Source: Neptunicella marina (GTDB lineage: Bacteria; Pseudomonadota; Gammaproteobacteria; Enterobacterales; Alteromonadaceae). Taken from it: a stretch of 64,000 bases of DNA. The translations under genes and the position numbers were made by a program. The stretch spans positions 1 to 64,000 of the forward strand of contig NZ_JACNEP010000005.1 of assembly GCF_014270035.1 (NCBI RefSeq). The letters are read 5' to 3'. Of this stretch, positions 43,772 to 57,078 are shown piece by piece. Each line of letters starts with the position of its first letter. Positions within the stretch are counted from its first letter, which is position 1. Under the pieces are notes generated by a model. The model made no database searches and had not been told where the DNA came from. It was given only the letters and a program-made list of their open reading frames with translations.

Positions 43772-44338
43772 TTATTTAGTGAAAGTTACGCTGAAACTTA
43801 CAGGCACAGCTAAAGTGATGCTGTCTAAACCCGCTAATGACTGTAATTTAGCCACACCATCGGTTAAGCCATATTGCGCTGCGCTAATCACCACAGGTGT
43901 TTCGGTAGTTACCTGAATCGCATCCTCTTTTAATCCGGTAACCACTACCTGAATGTCCAGATTTTGGGTTACACCATGCAAATCCAGTTTGGCATCCAAC
44001 GTAACATGTTTGCTTTCACCGGCGGCCAGCTTTAACAGGTCAGGTCTGACATTGGCTGTTACGGTAGCCTCAGGAAAGGCGTCAATCATAAACAAAAACG
44101 TCTGCATACGCTGATTACGAATATCGATATTGGTTTCTACCGAAGACAGATCCAGACGAATCAACGCCATGCCATCATCAGATAAATTACCCGATAAGGT
44201 TTTAATCTGGTGAACTTCAGTGATTTGCGCTTTTTTAGTCGAAAGAAAATGCAAAGAGGATTGAGCCGGATCCAGATTCCAGTCGGCCATCGCAGAGGAA
44301 CACACACATAACGCGCTAAATAATGTTAATAATCTCAT
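43772..44338 (-). CDS. YceI-family periplasmic protein
   Basis: A 188-residue YceI-like lipocalin-fold protein. The signal peptide ends near residue 18 (SSAMADW). The mature chain begins WNLDPAQSSLHFLSTKKAQI, the normal YceI opening, with MALIRLDLSSVETNIDIRNQ and the VTLDAKLDLHGVTQNLDIQV strands. Family members bind isoprenoid-type lipids such as polyprenyl chains; the ligand here is unknown. It lies seven bases after cysQ on the same strand. Confidence 0.9.
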   Translation of the reverse strand: MRLLTLFSALCVCSSAMADWNLDPAQSSLHFLSTKKAQITEVHQIKTLSGNLSDDGMALIRLDLSSVETNIDIRNQRMQTFLFMIDAFPEATVTANVRPDLLKLAAGESKHVTLDAKLDLHGVTQNLDIQVVVTGLKEDAIQVTTETPVVISAAQYGLTDGVAKLQSLAGLDSITLAVPVSFSVTFTK

Positions 44339-44344
44339 AAGTCC

Positions 44345-45169
44345 TTACTCGTAATATTGAATGATATCGGTCCAGTTTACCTGCTGGTCACCCAGCACTA
44401 TAAAATTGGGATTAGTTAAAATATTGCGTTGATTATAGGTCAGCGGATTAAAGTCCACCGCCACTATATTGCCACCGGCTTCACTGACAATACATTGCGC
44501 AGCGCCAGTGTCCCACTCTCCTGTGACACCTAAACGCATAAAAATATCCGCTTTGCCTTCGGCAATAAAACACGCCTTTAACGAACAACTACCCAGTGGC
44601 AAGGTATTAAATACCCGTTTGTCGGTTAAACGTGACAATACCCGCTCACGCGACTGTCGGCGACTAATGGCAATGGTCACCACATCAGTTGACGGATCAT
44701 CAAATTTACGCACATGGATAGGCCCCGTTTCTCCCGGGCTTTGTTTAAATGCACCACCATTTTTACTGGCGTAATACAAAGCATCACCCGCTGGCCAGTA
44801 AATTACGCCAATTGCCGGTTGATTGTCTTCTATCAAAGCGATATTCACGGCGAAGTCGCCACTGCGTGCGACGAACTCCTGAGTGCCATCAATAGGATCA
44901 ATTAACCAGTATTGTTGCCACTTTTTGCGTTCACTTAAGGGGGCATTGGTTTGCTCTTCCGACATAATCGGGATGGCAGGGGTATGTTTGGATAAATAAG
45001 CTTTAATAATGTCGTGGGCTTTGTAGTCTGCAGTGGTGACAGGCGATTCATCAGCTTTTTCGTAACTTTCGTATTCACCGCTGTCGTAAATGTCCCACAC
45101 GGTTTTGCCGGCTTCCAACGCGGCTTGTTTGGCGATATCGAGAAGGCGTTCTCGTTCTTCGTCTGGCAT
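44345..45169 (-). CDS. cysQ: 3'(2'),5'-bisphosphate nucleotidase CysQ
   Basis: Breaks down PAP, a by-product of sulfate assimilation, to AMP. 274 residues of the inositol-monophosphatase fold. Metal motifs are MSEEQ (Glu), DPIDGTQEFV (Asp-Pro-Ile-Asp-Gly-Thr) and WDTGAAQCIVSEAGG. The ATG at 45169 overlaps the stop of nudE by one base, so the two are co-translated. nudE-cysQ is a well-conserved gammaproteobacterial pair. Confidence 0.95.
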   Translation of the reverse strand: MPDEERERLLDIAKQAALEAGKTVWDIYDSGEYESYEKADESPVTTADYKAHDIIKAYLSKHTPAIPIMSEEQTNAPLSERKKWQQYWLIDPIDGTQEFVARSGDFAVNIALIEDNQPAIGVIYWPAGDALYYASKNGGAFKQSPGETGPIHVRKFDDPSTDVVTIAISRRQSRERVLSRLTDKRVFNTLPLGSCSLKACFIAEGKADIFMRLGVTGEWDTGAAQCIVSEAGGNIVAVDFNPLTYNQRNILTNPNFIVLGDQQVNWTDIIQYYE

Positions 45170-45732
45170 TATTTACTCCTTAACCAGCGCTCAACAAGTA
45201 ATAGAGCTGCTACGCTGCGTGCTTCGGTAAAATCAGGTTGCGATAATAATAAGTCTAGTTGTTCAACCGGCCAGCTGACAACTTCCAGCGGTTCAGGCTC
45301 ATCGCCTTCGAGCTGTTGAGGGAATAAATCCTGCGCGATAAAAATGTGCATGGATGAATTAAAAAAAGTGGGGGCCATTTGCACCTTGTGTAAAAAGGTC
45401 AGGTTATCAGAGGCATAACCGACTTCTTCCTGTAATTCCCGATTGGCTGCATGCTCGGGAGTTTCACCAGGGTCTATCAAACCTTTGGGAAAACCGAGTT
45501 CATAAGAATGGGTACCTGCCGCATATTCACGTACCAGCAAAATATGATTGTCATCGGCAAATGGCACCATCATCACGGCACCACGACCGCTGCCGGCCAT
45601 ACGTTCATATTGGCGGGTAGCACCGTTAGTGAATTCGAGATCGAGACTCTCGATACGGAAAATTTTAGAACGGGCAACTTCAGCACGCTGATGAATGATA
45701 GGAAGTGTTTTGTTACCGCTTGTTTTACTCAT
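45169..45732 (-). CDS. nudE: ADP compounds hydrolase NudE
   Basis: A 187-residue Nudix hydrolase that cleaves ADP-ribose, AP3A and related dinucleotides. The Nudix box is GFPKGLIDPGE followed by the REL and EEVGY elements, about residues 78-101. Upstream context (AVMMVPFADDNHILLVREYA) fits NudE. The pairing with cysQ by a one-base overlap and the divergent yrfG 61 bases away reproduce the E. coli order nudE-yrfG. Confidence 0.95.
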   Translation of the reverse strand: MSKTSGNKTLPIIHQRAEVARSKIFRIESLDLEFTNGATRQYERMAGSGRGAVMMVPFADDNHILLVREYAAGTHSYELGFPKGLIDPGETPEHAANRELQEEVGYASDNLTFLHKVQMAPTFFNSSMHIFIAQDLFPQQLEGDEPEPLEVVSWPVEQLDLLLSQPDFTEARSVAALLLVERWLRSK

Positions 45733-45793
45733 TACCCTGACACGTTAGAATGGCTTTGCCGCTTAACTATAACTTTTCTAAATTCAAAAGCCT

Positions 45794-46471
45794 ATGCTCA
45801 GTTGGAACCAAATTGATACCGTTTTACTTGATATGGATGGCACCTTGCTCGATTTGCATTTTGACAACCATTTCTGGATGGAAGTGATACCGCAAAAATA
45901 TGCCGAGTTAAACAAGCTAAGTTTGCAACAAGCACGTGCGGAACTGGACATCGAATTTGCGAAAGTTGCCGGAACGCTTGATTGGTATTGTCTGGATTAC
46001 TGGCAACAATTGCTAAAGCTCGACATCGTCTCAGCTAAGCGAGAAATTCTGCATTTAATAAGCTTACGCGACGATACTATTCCGTTTTTACAAGCTTTAC
46101 ATGAATCAGGACGCGAAGTGGTTTTGCTTACCAATGCCCATCCGGATAGTTTGTCTTTAAAGGTAGAGCGCACTCAGCTCGATCAGCATATTAATCATAT
46201 GATCAGCACCCATGAATTTGGTGTTAGCAAAGAATCGCAGTCTTTATGGCAACAGGTTCAACAGCGGCTTAACTTTGATGCTAACCGCACTCTGTTTGTG
46301 GATGACAGCCTGCCGATTTTAAAAGCCGCACAGCAATTTGGTATTGGCCATTTGCTGGCAGTCAGTAATCCTGATAGCCAGCAACCGGTACGAGAGATTA
46401 CCGATTTTACTGCAATTCAGGATTACCGTTATTTGGTGCAGGATATTCTGGCGAATCCGGTTAACCGCTAG
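45794..46471 (+). CDS. yrfG: GMP/IMP nucleotidase YrfG (HAD family)
   Basis: A 225-residue HAD-superfamily phosphatase that dephosphorylates purine nucleoside monophosphates. HAD motif I is DTVLLDMDGTLLDL (about 8-21), motif II VVLLTNAH near residue 110, and motifs III/IV include SKESQSLW and TLFVDDSLPIL. It is divergent from nudE. Its 3' end faces the MITE-like element that begins 14 bases later. Confidence 0.93.
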   Translation: MLSWNQIDTVLLDMDGTLLDLHFDNHFWMEVIPQKYAELNKLSLQQARAELDIEFAKVAGTLDWYCLDYWQQLLKLDIVSAKREILHLISLRDDTIPFLQALHESGREVVLLTNAHPDSLSLKVERTQLDQHINHMISTHEFGVSKESQSLWQQVQQRLNFDANRTLFVDDSLPILKAAQQFGIGHLLAVSNPDSQQPVREITDFTAIQDYRYLVQDILANPVNR

Positions 46472-46484
46472 CGCGCCTTTAACA

Positions 46485-46750
46485 AGAGCGTCTTGATCTT
46501 TGCGGTATGAATTTTGTTCTAACTAAACACTTTTTAATCGCGACGCTTATTTGCAGGCCTAATGGATTAAGTCAAAAATAAGCAACAATGAGTAAAATGT
46601 GTTTAGGACGAACCCTTCGGGCAACGTTTGCGCAGCATTTCTACGGCTTCAGCACTCATTTATGTAGAACAACTACACCACATTCGTGCTTCATGGTTTA
46701 AATACTGCGCAACTCGTTGCAAAAATATACAGCAAAGATCAACACGCTCT
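46485..46750 (+). mobile_element. MITE-like element with long internal hairpin
   Basis: A 266-base non-coding element. Its ends are 24-base terminal inverted repeats (46485-46508 and 46727-46750) that begin AGAGCGTSTTGATCTTTG and differ at two bases. Inside, 46621-46655 and 46686-46720 are 35-base inverted arms around TGTAG/CTACA, so half the element folds into a ~100-base hairpin. No ORF is present, so it would need a transposase in trans. The right end supplies the stop codon of the gene at 46749. A clear target duplication is not visible. Confidence 0.72.
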
Positions 46751-47354
46751 AACTGAAATACGCAGGTTCGTTACCCGGTTTCCATTTAATGTTGCAGCCC
46801 ATGGAGGCCTTTTGTATTTCTGGCTGTGATTGACCATTAAGTAACGCATCCATGGCGGCGATTAAATCCGCGCCTGTAGCCTGGTTTTTTGATGAATCAT
46901 AATTACCTGAAGAAATCCGGTGCGGGCGCGAATCATCAAACTGACCGCGATAGACCAGCTGTTGGTTCTCATCAAACAGATATAAATCTGGCGTACAAGC
47001 AGCAGAATAAGCATGTGCCACTTGCTGAGTATCATCCAGCAAATAATCAAAGCTGTAACCACGCTGTTGTTTTTCTAACTGCATATTTTGCATGTTATCT
47101 GCCGGATACTGCTCGATATCGTTACTATTAATTGCCACAAATGCGATACCTTGTTGTTGGTACTGTTTGGCCACCTCAGCAAATTTATCGGCAATATGAA
47201 TAACATAAGGGCAATGGTTACAGATAAAAGCGACGACTAACCCCTTAGCACCGACAAATTGTTGCAAACTCACCCTTGTACCTTCGGTTGAAACTAAACT
47301 AAATTCCGGTGCTTTAGTGCCGAGTTGCAGCATAGTAGACGCTGTCATTGCCAT
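46749..47354 (-). CDS. Thioredoxin-fold peroxiredoxin-like protein
   Basis: A 201-residue AhpC/TSA-like protein without a signal peptide, so cytoplasmic. The redox motif is FICNHCPYV (about residues 45-53), and CTPDLYLFDENQQLVYRGQF is the cis-Pro region. The conserved C-terminal SMGCNIKWKPGNEP marks a specific family of thioredoxin-like proteins of unknown partner. The ATG at 47354 has a GAGGAAA site. Its TAG stop comes from the end of the MITE-like element, so the original C-terminus may have been altered. Confidence 0.88.
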   Translation of the reverse strand: MAMTASTMLQLGTKAPEFSLVSTEGTRVSLQQFVGAKGLVVAFICNHCPYVIHIADKFAEVAKQYQQQGIAFVAINSNDIEQYPADNMQNMQLEKQQRGYSFDYLLDDTQQVAHAYSAACTPDLYLFDENQQLVYRGQFDDSRPHRISSGNYDSSKNQATGADLIAAMDALLNGQSQPEIQKASMGCNIKWKPGNEPAYFS

Positions 47355-47473
47355 AATTTTTTCCTCACTAATCGAATATACGACTTATGCTATCACTGAT
47401 GCTGCCACCTCTGCCAAGATGGTTTAGTATGTAAAAAAATCGCAAAAAATAACAAACAACAAGGAAACCCTAC

Positions 47474-49300
47474 GTGAAAACGATCAAACTTACGCTGCTT
47501 GCTGCAGCCAGTATTGCGCTGTTTAGTTGTTCGCCCGCTCAGCAAAAGCCAGAAACCAGCGCACAAAAAGTCCAGTACACACCAGAACAGATTGCCGCAG
47601 AAAGTGCCAAAGCCAACGCCTTTTTTGACCGTATTTTTGATGAAAACATCGAGCGTTCACCTGAATATCAGGCCTACATGGGCATTCAAAAAAATAATGA
47701 TAAGTGGGATGACATCACTGATGAATTCGCCCAGCAAGGCCGGGACATCAAGCAAAAAGAGCTCGCGGCATTAAAAAGCGACATTAATTACGCTGCGCTG
47801 AATGAACAAACCAGGTTAAGTTACGACCTGATGCAGGAGCAGCTCACCCGTGAAATCGCCGATTTCAGCTGGCGCTTCCATAATTATCCGGTCAATCAAA
47901 TGTTTGGGCTGCAATCCAACATACCATCCTTTTTGATCAACGTTCACCCCATTCATGGTGAATCAGATGCCATGGCCTACACCGCACGCTTAGTTAAAGT
48001 CGAAGCCTTGCTCGATCAATTGATCAGTAATTTAAAAACGCGCCAGGATATGGGCATAGTCCCCCCCAAATTTGTTTTTGATCATGTGATCCGCGATGCA
48101 CAAAACATTAGTAGTGACAGCACCATCATTGATGATTTTGTGCGTAAGGTAGAAGCACTGGATGATGTTGAAGATGACAAAAAACAGCAGTTAATTCACG
48201 ACGCCAAGCAAGCGATCGAACAGCACCTTGTGCCAGGTTACAACAAGTTAATTGCTTATTTGACCGGGTTAAAGCAACAAGCCACCACTGACGATGGTGT
48301 GTGGAAATTCCCTAACGGTGACGCCTTTTACGCAAACCGCATTAAATATTACACCTCAACCGACTTAACGCCTGAACAGGTTCACCAGATTGGTCTGGAT
48401 GAAGTTGCCCGCATCCATGATGAAATGCGCGGCATTATGCAACAGGTTGGATTTGATGGCAGCCTGCAGGACTTTTTCACCTATATGCGTGAAGATGAGC
48501 AATTTTACCTGCCTAACACCGATGCGGGTCGCGAACAATATTTAACTCAGGCCAAAGAACTGGTTGATGTGATCAAAAGTCGACTGGACGAATTATTTAT
48601 CACCAAGCCCAAAGCCGACATGATTGTGAAACGCGTTGAACCTTTCCGCGAAAAATCAGCTGGTAAGGCCTTTTATAACCAACCAGCGCCGGATGGTTCT
48701 CGCCCGGGTACTTATTATGCGAACTTATACAATATGGCGGAAATGCCAACCTATCAGATGAAAGCACTGGCTTATCACGAAGGTATTCCCGGGCACCATA
48801 TGCAAATTGCCATTGCACAGGAACTAACCGGTATTCCCAAATTCCGTAAATTTGGTCATTACAGTGCCTATATAGAGGGCTGGGGCTTATATAGTGAATT
48901 TACCCCTAAAGAAATGGGCTTATACGATGATCCCTATGATGACTTTGGTCGTTTAGCGATGGAGCTATGGCGCGCCTGCCGTTTAGTGGTTGATACCGGC
49001 ATTCATTACAAACACTGGACTCGTGAACAGGGTCTTGATTATTACGTGCAGAATACACCCAACCCTGAAGGCGACGCTGTAAAAATGGTAGAACGCCATA
49101 TCGTTATGCCAGGCCAGGCTACCGCCTACAAAATTGGTATGCTGAAAATTCTGGAGCTGCGCAAAAAAGCCAAACAGGCACTGGGTGATCAATTTGATAT
49201 CCGTGAATATCATGATCAGGTACTAAAAAATGGCGCATTGCCATTAAATGTACTGGAAGCCCAGATCGATAAATGGATCACCACTAAAAAACCAGCCTGA
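47474..49300 (+). CDS. DUF885 lipoprotein, putative metallopeptidase
   Basis: A 608-residue lipoprotein from a GTG start with AAGGAA upstream. The lipobox is LFSCS (Cys19). The DUF885 domain has the motif ALAYHEGIPGHHMQIAIAQE (about 433-452), where His and Glu residues likely bind zinc. A YIEGWGLYSE block 25 residues later supplies another acidic ligand. Such proteins are secreted or membrane-bound and are thought to be carboxypeptidase-like; the substrate is unknown. Confidence 0.9.
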   Translation: MKTIKLTLLAAASIALFSCSPAQQKPETSAQKVQYTPEQIAAESAKANAFFDRIFDENIERSPEYQAYMGIQKNNDKWDDITDEFAQQGRDIKQKELAALKSDINYAALNEQTRLSYDLMQEQLTREIADFSWRFHNYPVNQMFGLQSNIPSFLINVHPIHGESDAMAYTARLVKVEALLDQLISNLKTRQDMGIVPPKFVFDHVIRDAQNISSDSTIIDDFVRKVEALDDVEDDKKQQLIHDAKQAIEQHLVPGYNKLIAYLTGLKQQATTDDGVWKFPNGDAFYANRIKYYTSTDLTPEQVHQIGLDEVARIHDEMRGIMQQVGFDGSLQDFFTYMREDEQFYLPNTDAGREQYLTQAKELVDVIKSRLDELFITKPKADMIVKRVEPFREKSAGKAFYNQPAPDGSRPGTYYANLYNMAEMPTYQMKALAYHEGIPGHHMQIAIAQELTGIPKFRKFGHYSAYIEGWGLYSEFTPKEMGLYDDPYDDFGRLAMELWRACRLVVDTGIHYKHWTREQGLDYYVQNTPNPEGDAVKMVERHIVMPGQATAYKIGMLKILELRKKAKQALGDQFDIREYHDQVLKNGALPLNVLEAQIDKWITTKKPA

Positions 49301-49311
49301 TTTATCCCGTG

Positions 49312-49337
49312 AAAAAGCCGCCAAACGGCGGCTTTTT
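49312..49337 (+). terminator. Terminator after the DUF885 gene
   Basis: AAAAAGCCGCC and GGCGGCTTTTT pair around AAAC, eleven bases past the stop. Confidence 0.92.
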
Positions 49338-49409
49338 ATGCTCCACCAATCAACTTGATACCTGCGCCCTCAAAAAATCCCCGGATACCTCTGATATAAA
49401 AATGTCACT

Positions 49410-49544
49410 TTTGTAATTTATTATCAATAAATCATGTATTTTTGTAGTTAAATTACAATTTAATTGTAAATAAACTATTAAAAAGCGGTTAAATCCAACA
49501 AAATTAGCAAATTTATGTAATTTAATTACAGTTTTTGGTTGTTT
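49410..49544. promoter_or_regulatory. Cluster of TGTAATT-type palindromes
   Basis: In an AT-rich stretch: TTACAATTTAATTGTAA (49453-49469) and TGTAATTTAATTACA (49516-49530) are perfect palindromes. TGTAGTTAAATTACA (49443-49457) is a near-palindrome, and a half-site TGTAATTTATT lies at 49412. The shared core is TGTAATTWAATTACA. The last site ends nine bases before the -35 of the next gene, so these look like operators of an unidentified regulator. Confidence 0.6.
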
Positions 49545-49566
49545 TTTAAACCAGTCGATCTATAAT
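49539..49566 (+). promoter_or_regulatory. Sigma-70-like promoter of the DUF3718 gene
   Basis: TTGTTT (49539-49544) and TATAAT (49561-49566) are spaced 16 bases, with the start codon 49 bases past the -10. Confidence 0.65.
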
Positions 49567-49614
49567 TCACTCAACTTAACAAACACCCACAGTCATTTTG
49601 TTTTAGAGGCCAAT

Positions 49615-50031
49615 ATGAAAACTTCACTAATCGCACTATCCGCTCTGCTAGTTTCTGTAAACAGCGTGGCAACTGAAAATAACTATTCATTCATAGCAAC
49701 TGATAACAGCGAATATAGCAACATGTGTGTTATTGCAGCAGAACAAGGTTTGGATGCGGCTAAAAAGCATTCTGCAAATTTCGACCACAGCACTTTATGT
49801 AATGGTGTAAGCATCGCTAAGTTTGCCAAGAAATACAGTGCCAAAACCCAGCAACCAGCGCGTTTTGCAGCAGTAAAAATTGTTGCAGCAGATAGCAATG
49901 TTGAGTCTCAGCTATGCGCACAAGCAGCTAAAAGTGGTATTGCATCTTTAGGTTTAGCGCAATGGAAAATCCGTGACATTTACTGCAACGGTCAATCTAT
50001 TTCTCGTTTTGCGAAAAGCTACGCAAAATAA
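49615..50031 (+). CDS. DUF3718 protein with two repeats, secreted
   Basis: A 138-residue protein with a signal peptide ending near residue 19 (NSVATEN). The mature part is two DUF3718 repeats: CVIAAEQGL...TLCNGVSIAKFAKKY (about 37-75) and LCAQAAKSG...IYCNGQSISRFAKSY (about 102-136). The spacing Cys...CNG-x-S-I is shared, so each repeat probably has one disulfide. The family occurs in Alteromonadales and Shewanella and has no known role. It is a single-gene transcript between a palindrome-rich upstream region and a strong terminator. Confidence 0.85.
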   Translation: MKTSLIALSALLVSVNSVATENNYSFIATDNSEYSNMCVIAAEQGLDAAKKHSANFDHSTLCNGVSIAKFAKKYSAKTQQPARFAAVKIVAADSNVESQLCAQAAKSGIASLGLAQWKIRDIYCNGQSISRFAKSYAK

Positions 50032-50070
50032 TTAATCGCAAAGGCGGCTCGTTCCCTCCGCCGGAGCAAT

Positions 50071-50104
50071 AAAAAAACAGCGACAAATTGTCGCTGTTTT
50101 TTTA
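50071..50104. terminator. Bidirectional terminator after the DUF3718 gene
   Basis: AACAGCGACA and TGTCGCTGTT form a ten-base-pair stem around AATT, with A-tract before and T-tract after. It also serves fadA, which ends 17 bases further. Confidence 0.92.
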
Positions 50105-50120
50105 TGTATGATGAACTTGT

Positions 50121-51302
<1,182 letters not shown>

Positions 51303-51305
51303 CTA

Positions 51306-53450
51306 TTATTGACCCAGATACGTTTCGCCATTTTTGGCTTTTTCGCGCAATCCATCAGTAACCTGATAGAGCGAGCCTAAATGGGCAAAGCTGTCGGCAA
51401 GTTCAACAAACTTAGCCAAACCTAAGGTATCCATATAACGGAAAATACCGCCTCTGAATGGCGGGAATCCCAGACCATACAACAAGGCCATATCGGCTTC
51501 CGCGGCACTGGCAACAATGCCTTCTTCCAGACAGCGCACAGCTTCGTTTGCCATGGGGATCATCAGGCGGGCAATAATGGTTTCTGCATCAAAATCTGCG
51601 GAAGTGTTTTCGATGAGTGCATAGGCTTCTGGTGCCGCATCTTTTTGTGGGCGGCCACGTTTGTCGGTTGAGTAGTTGTAGAAACCACCACCATTTTTCT
51701 GACCTAAACGATTGGCCTGATACAGCAAAGCCACCGGATCTTTGTCGATTTTCTGCATACGCTCGGGGAAACCATCCGCCATCACACCGGCAGCATGATC
51801 AGCTGTATCCAAACCAACCACATCCAGCAAATAGGCTGGGCCCATTGGCCAGCCAAATTGTTTTTCCATCACTTTATCGACGGCAGTGAAATCTGCCCCA
51901 TCCAATACTAACTGGCTAAAGCCAGCAAAGTACGGGAACAATACACGGTTAACTAAAAAGCCCGGGCAATCATTTACCACGATAGGGGTTTTACCCATTT
52001 TCAGACTGTAAGCTACGACAGCGGCAATGGTATCATCCGAGGTTTTTTCACCACGAATAATTTCCACCAGCGGCATGCGATGCACCGGATTAAAGAAATG
52101 CATACCACAGAAACGCTGTGGTTTTTTCAGGCTTTCAGCCAGTAAGTCGATAGAGATCGTTGAGGTGTTAGAACAAATAATCGCATCGTCAGCGACATGC
52201 TGTTCCACTTCAGCCAGAACCGATTGTTTCACTTTTGGATTTTCAACAACCGCTTCTACCACAATGGCGGCTTGTTCAATGGCACTGTATTCCAGCGTTG
52301 GCACTATGCTGGTTAAGGTAGACGCCATTTTGGCAGGCGACACTTTACCGCGTGCCATGCCTTTTTGCAGAATGCCAGATGCTTCTTTTAACCCTAAATC
52401 GAGTGCCGCCTGATTAATATCTTTCATCACAGTTGGCGTGCCTTTCACCGCAGACTGATAAGCAATACCACCGCCCATGATGCCAGCACCTAACACCGCA
52501 GCCTGATTAATTGCTTTAGAGGCGGTTTTAGCCTGTTTCTTACCTTTGCTCTTAACCAGTTGATCTGCCATGAAAATACCGATTTGCGCTTTGGCAGCAT
52601 CGGTTTTGGCTAACACAACAAAGTTTTTATTTTCCAACGCCAGTGCACCGGCACGATCCATGGTCGAAGCCTGTGCAATGGTATCCACCATTAAATGCGG
52701 TGCGGGGTAATGTTTACCGGCTTTGGCCGCGACCATAGCTTTGGCAGTCGCAAAACACATGGCAGATTCATTTTTATTTAGCTTAAGCGGCGCTTGCTTT
52801 TGAGCGCGGCGTGCCTGCCAGTTAATTTTACCGGCAATAGCATCTTTAACCATGCTAAGTGCTGCATCGATTAGTTTTTCCGATGACACCACAGCATCAA
52901 CAGCACCAACCGCCAGGGCAGCTTGTCCATCGTGATTATTGCCAAGGCTCATCCACTCCATGGCATTATCTGCACCAATAAGACGTGGTAAACGAACCGT
53001 GCCACCAAAGCCAGGCATTAAGCCTAATTTCACTTCAGGCAAACCAATTTGTGCATTAGGCCCGGCAACCCGTAAATCACAGGCAAGGGTTAATTCACAA
53101 CCGCCGCCTAAGGCAAAACCATCAATCGCTACAACGGTTGGGAAAGGCAAGTCTTCAACCTGGTCAAATGCATGAGAGGTTTTGGCTATCCAGGCAACGA
53201 TTTCATCATCCGGTAGCGCAAATAATTCACCAAATTCTGTGATGTCTGCACCAACAATAAATACCGGTTTGGTGGAACGTACAATCGCACCTTTGATTTC
53301 ACTGTTAGCAGATAATTGTTCACACATCTGCGACATTTCACTGACCGTCTGACGGTCAAACTTATTTACCGAACCATCTGCATCAAACAGTATTTCGGCA
53401 ATACCGTCTTCAAGTAGGGTGGCAGATAGTTTTTGGCCTTGGTATAGCAT
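51306..53450 (-). CDS. fadB: Fatty-acid oxidation complex alpha subunit FadB
   Basis: Carries enoyl-CoA hydratase, 3-hydroxyacyl-CoA dehydrogenase and epimerase/isomerase activities. 714 residues from the ATG at 53450 ([20 protein letters not shown]), as in E. coli; a frame from 53468 adds six residues before the GGAGA site. N-terminal crotonase part: [18 protein letters not shown]. Dehydrogenase part: [14 protein letters not shown] for NAD, and [16 protein letters not shown] with the catalytic His. First gene of fadBA, with a PsrA-like box upstream. Confidence 0.97.
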   Translation of the reverse strand: MLYQGQKLSATLLEDGIAEILFDADGSVNKFDRQTVSEMSQMCEQLSANSEIKGAIVRSTKPVFIVGADITEFGELFALPDDEIVAWIAKTSHAFDQVEDLPFPTVVAIDGFALGGGCELTLACDLRVAGPNAQIGLPEVKLGLMPGFGGTVRLPRLIGADNAMEWMSLGNNHDGQAALAVGAVDAVVSSEKLIDAALSMVKDAIAGKINWQARRAQKQAPLKLNKNESAMCFATAKAMVAAKAGKHYPAPHLMVDTIAQASTMDRAGALALENKNFVVLAKTDAAKAQIGIFMADQLVKSKGKKQAKTASKAINQAAVLGAGIMGGGIAYQSAVKGTPTVMKDINQAALDLGLKEASGILQKGMARGKVSPAKMASTLTSIVPTLEYSAIEQAAIVVEAVVENPKVKQSVLAEVEQHVADDAIICSNTSTISIDLLAESLKKPQRFCGMHFFNPVHRMPLVEIIRGEKTSDDTIAAVVAYSLKMGKTPIVVNDCPGFLVNRVLFPYFAGFSQLVLDGADFTAVDKVMEKQFGWPMGPAYLLDVVGLDTADHAAGVMADGFPERMQKIDKDPVALLYQANRLGQKNGGGFYNYSTDKRGRPQKDAAPEAYALIENTSADFDAETIIARLMIPMANEAVRCLEEGIVASAAEADMALLYGLGFPPFRGGIFRYMDTLGLAKFVELADSFAHLGSLYQVTDGLREKAKNGETYLGQ

Positions 53451-53514
53451 TATTATCTCCGAGGACATTTATGTAGGATGTTCAATTCTTGATGATAGAC
53501 AGGTAAATTTCAAC

Positions 53515-53554
53515 AAAATTCAAACAATTGTTTGGAATAGGTGTTTGAATTTTT
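53515..53554. promoter_or_regulatory. PsrA-like operator upstream of fadBA
   Basis: CAAACAATTGTTTG (53521-53534) fits the PsrA pattern of CAAAC and GTTTG arms four bases apart. Wider arms AAAATTCAAAC and GTTTGAATTTT extend it to 53554. It lies 70-105 bases before fadB and would let a fatty-acid-responsive repressor control beta-oxidation; no psrA gene is in the window. Confidence 0.65.
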
Positions 53555-53690
53555 AAATTACATTTACATGCTCGCTATTTAAGCAAGCAAATGCTTAGCT
53601 TTACTCAGGTTGTGTTGACATACAATGCAAATCAATTAAGGTTGAGATCCTATTTTGGCAGGGGCAACAGATCATTTTCAGGGCAACGTG

Positions 53691-57001
<3,311 letters not shown>

Positions 57002-57041
57002 TTGATTAATGATTATGTATTGAAACTGTTTTAGTCAGAAC

Positions 57042-57072
57042 ATAAAAAGCCACCTTGCGGTGGCTTTTTTTG
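57042..57072. terminator. Bidirectional terminator between pepQ and ppc
   Basis: AAAAAGCCACC and GGTGGCTTTTT pair around TTGC, with T and A tracts on both sides, serving two convergent genes. Confidence 0.9.
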
Positions 57073-57078
57073 TAGTCT

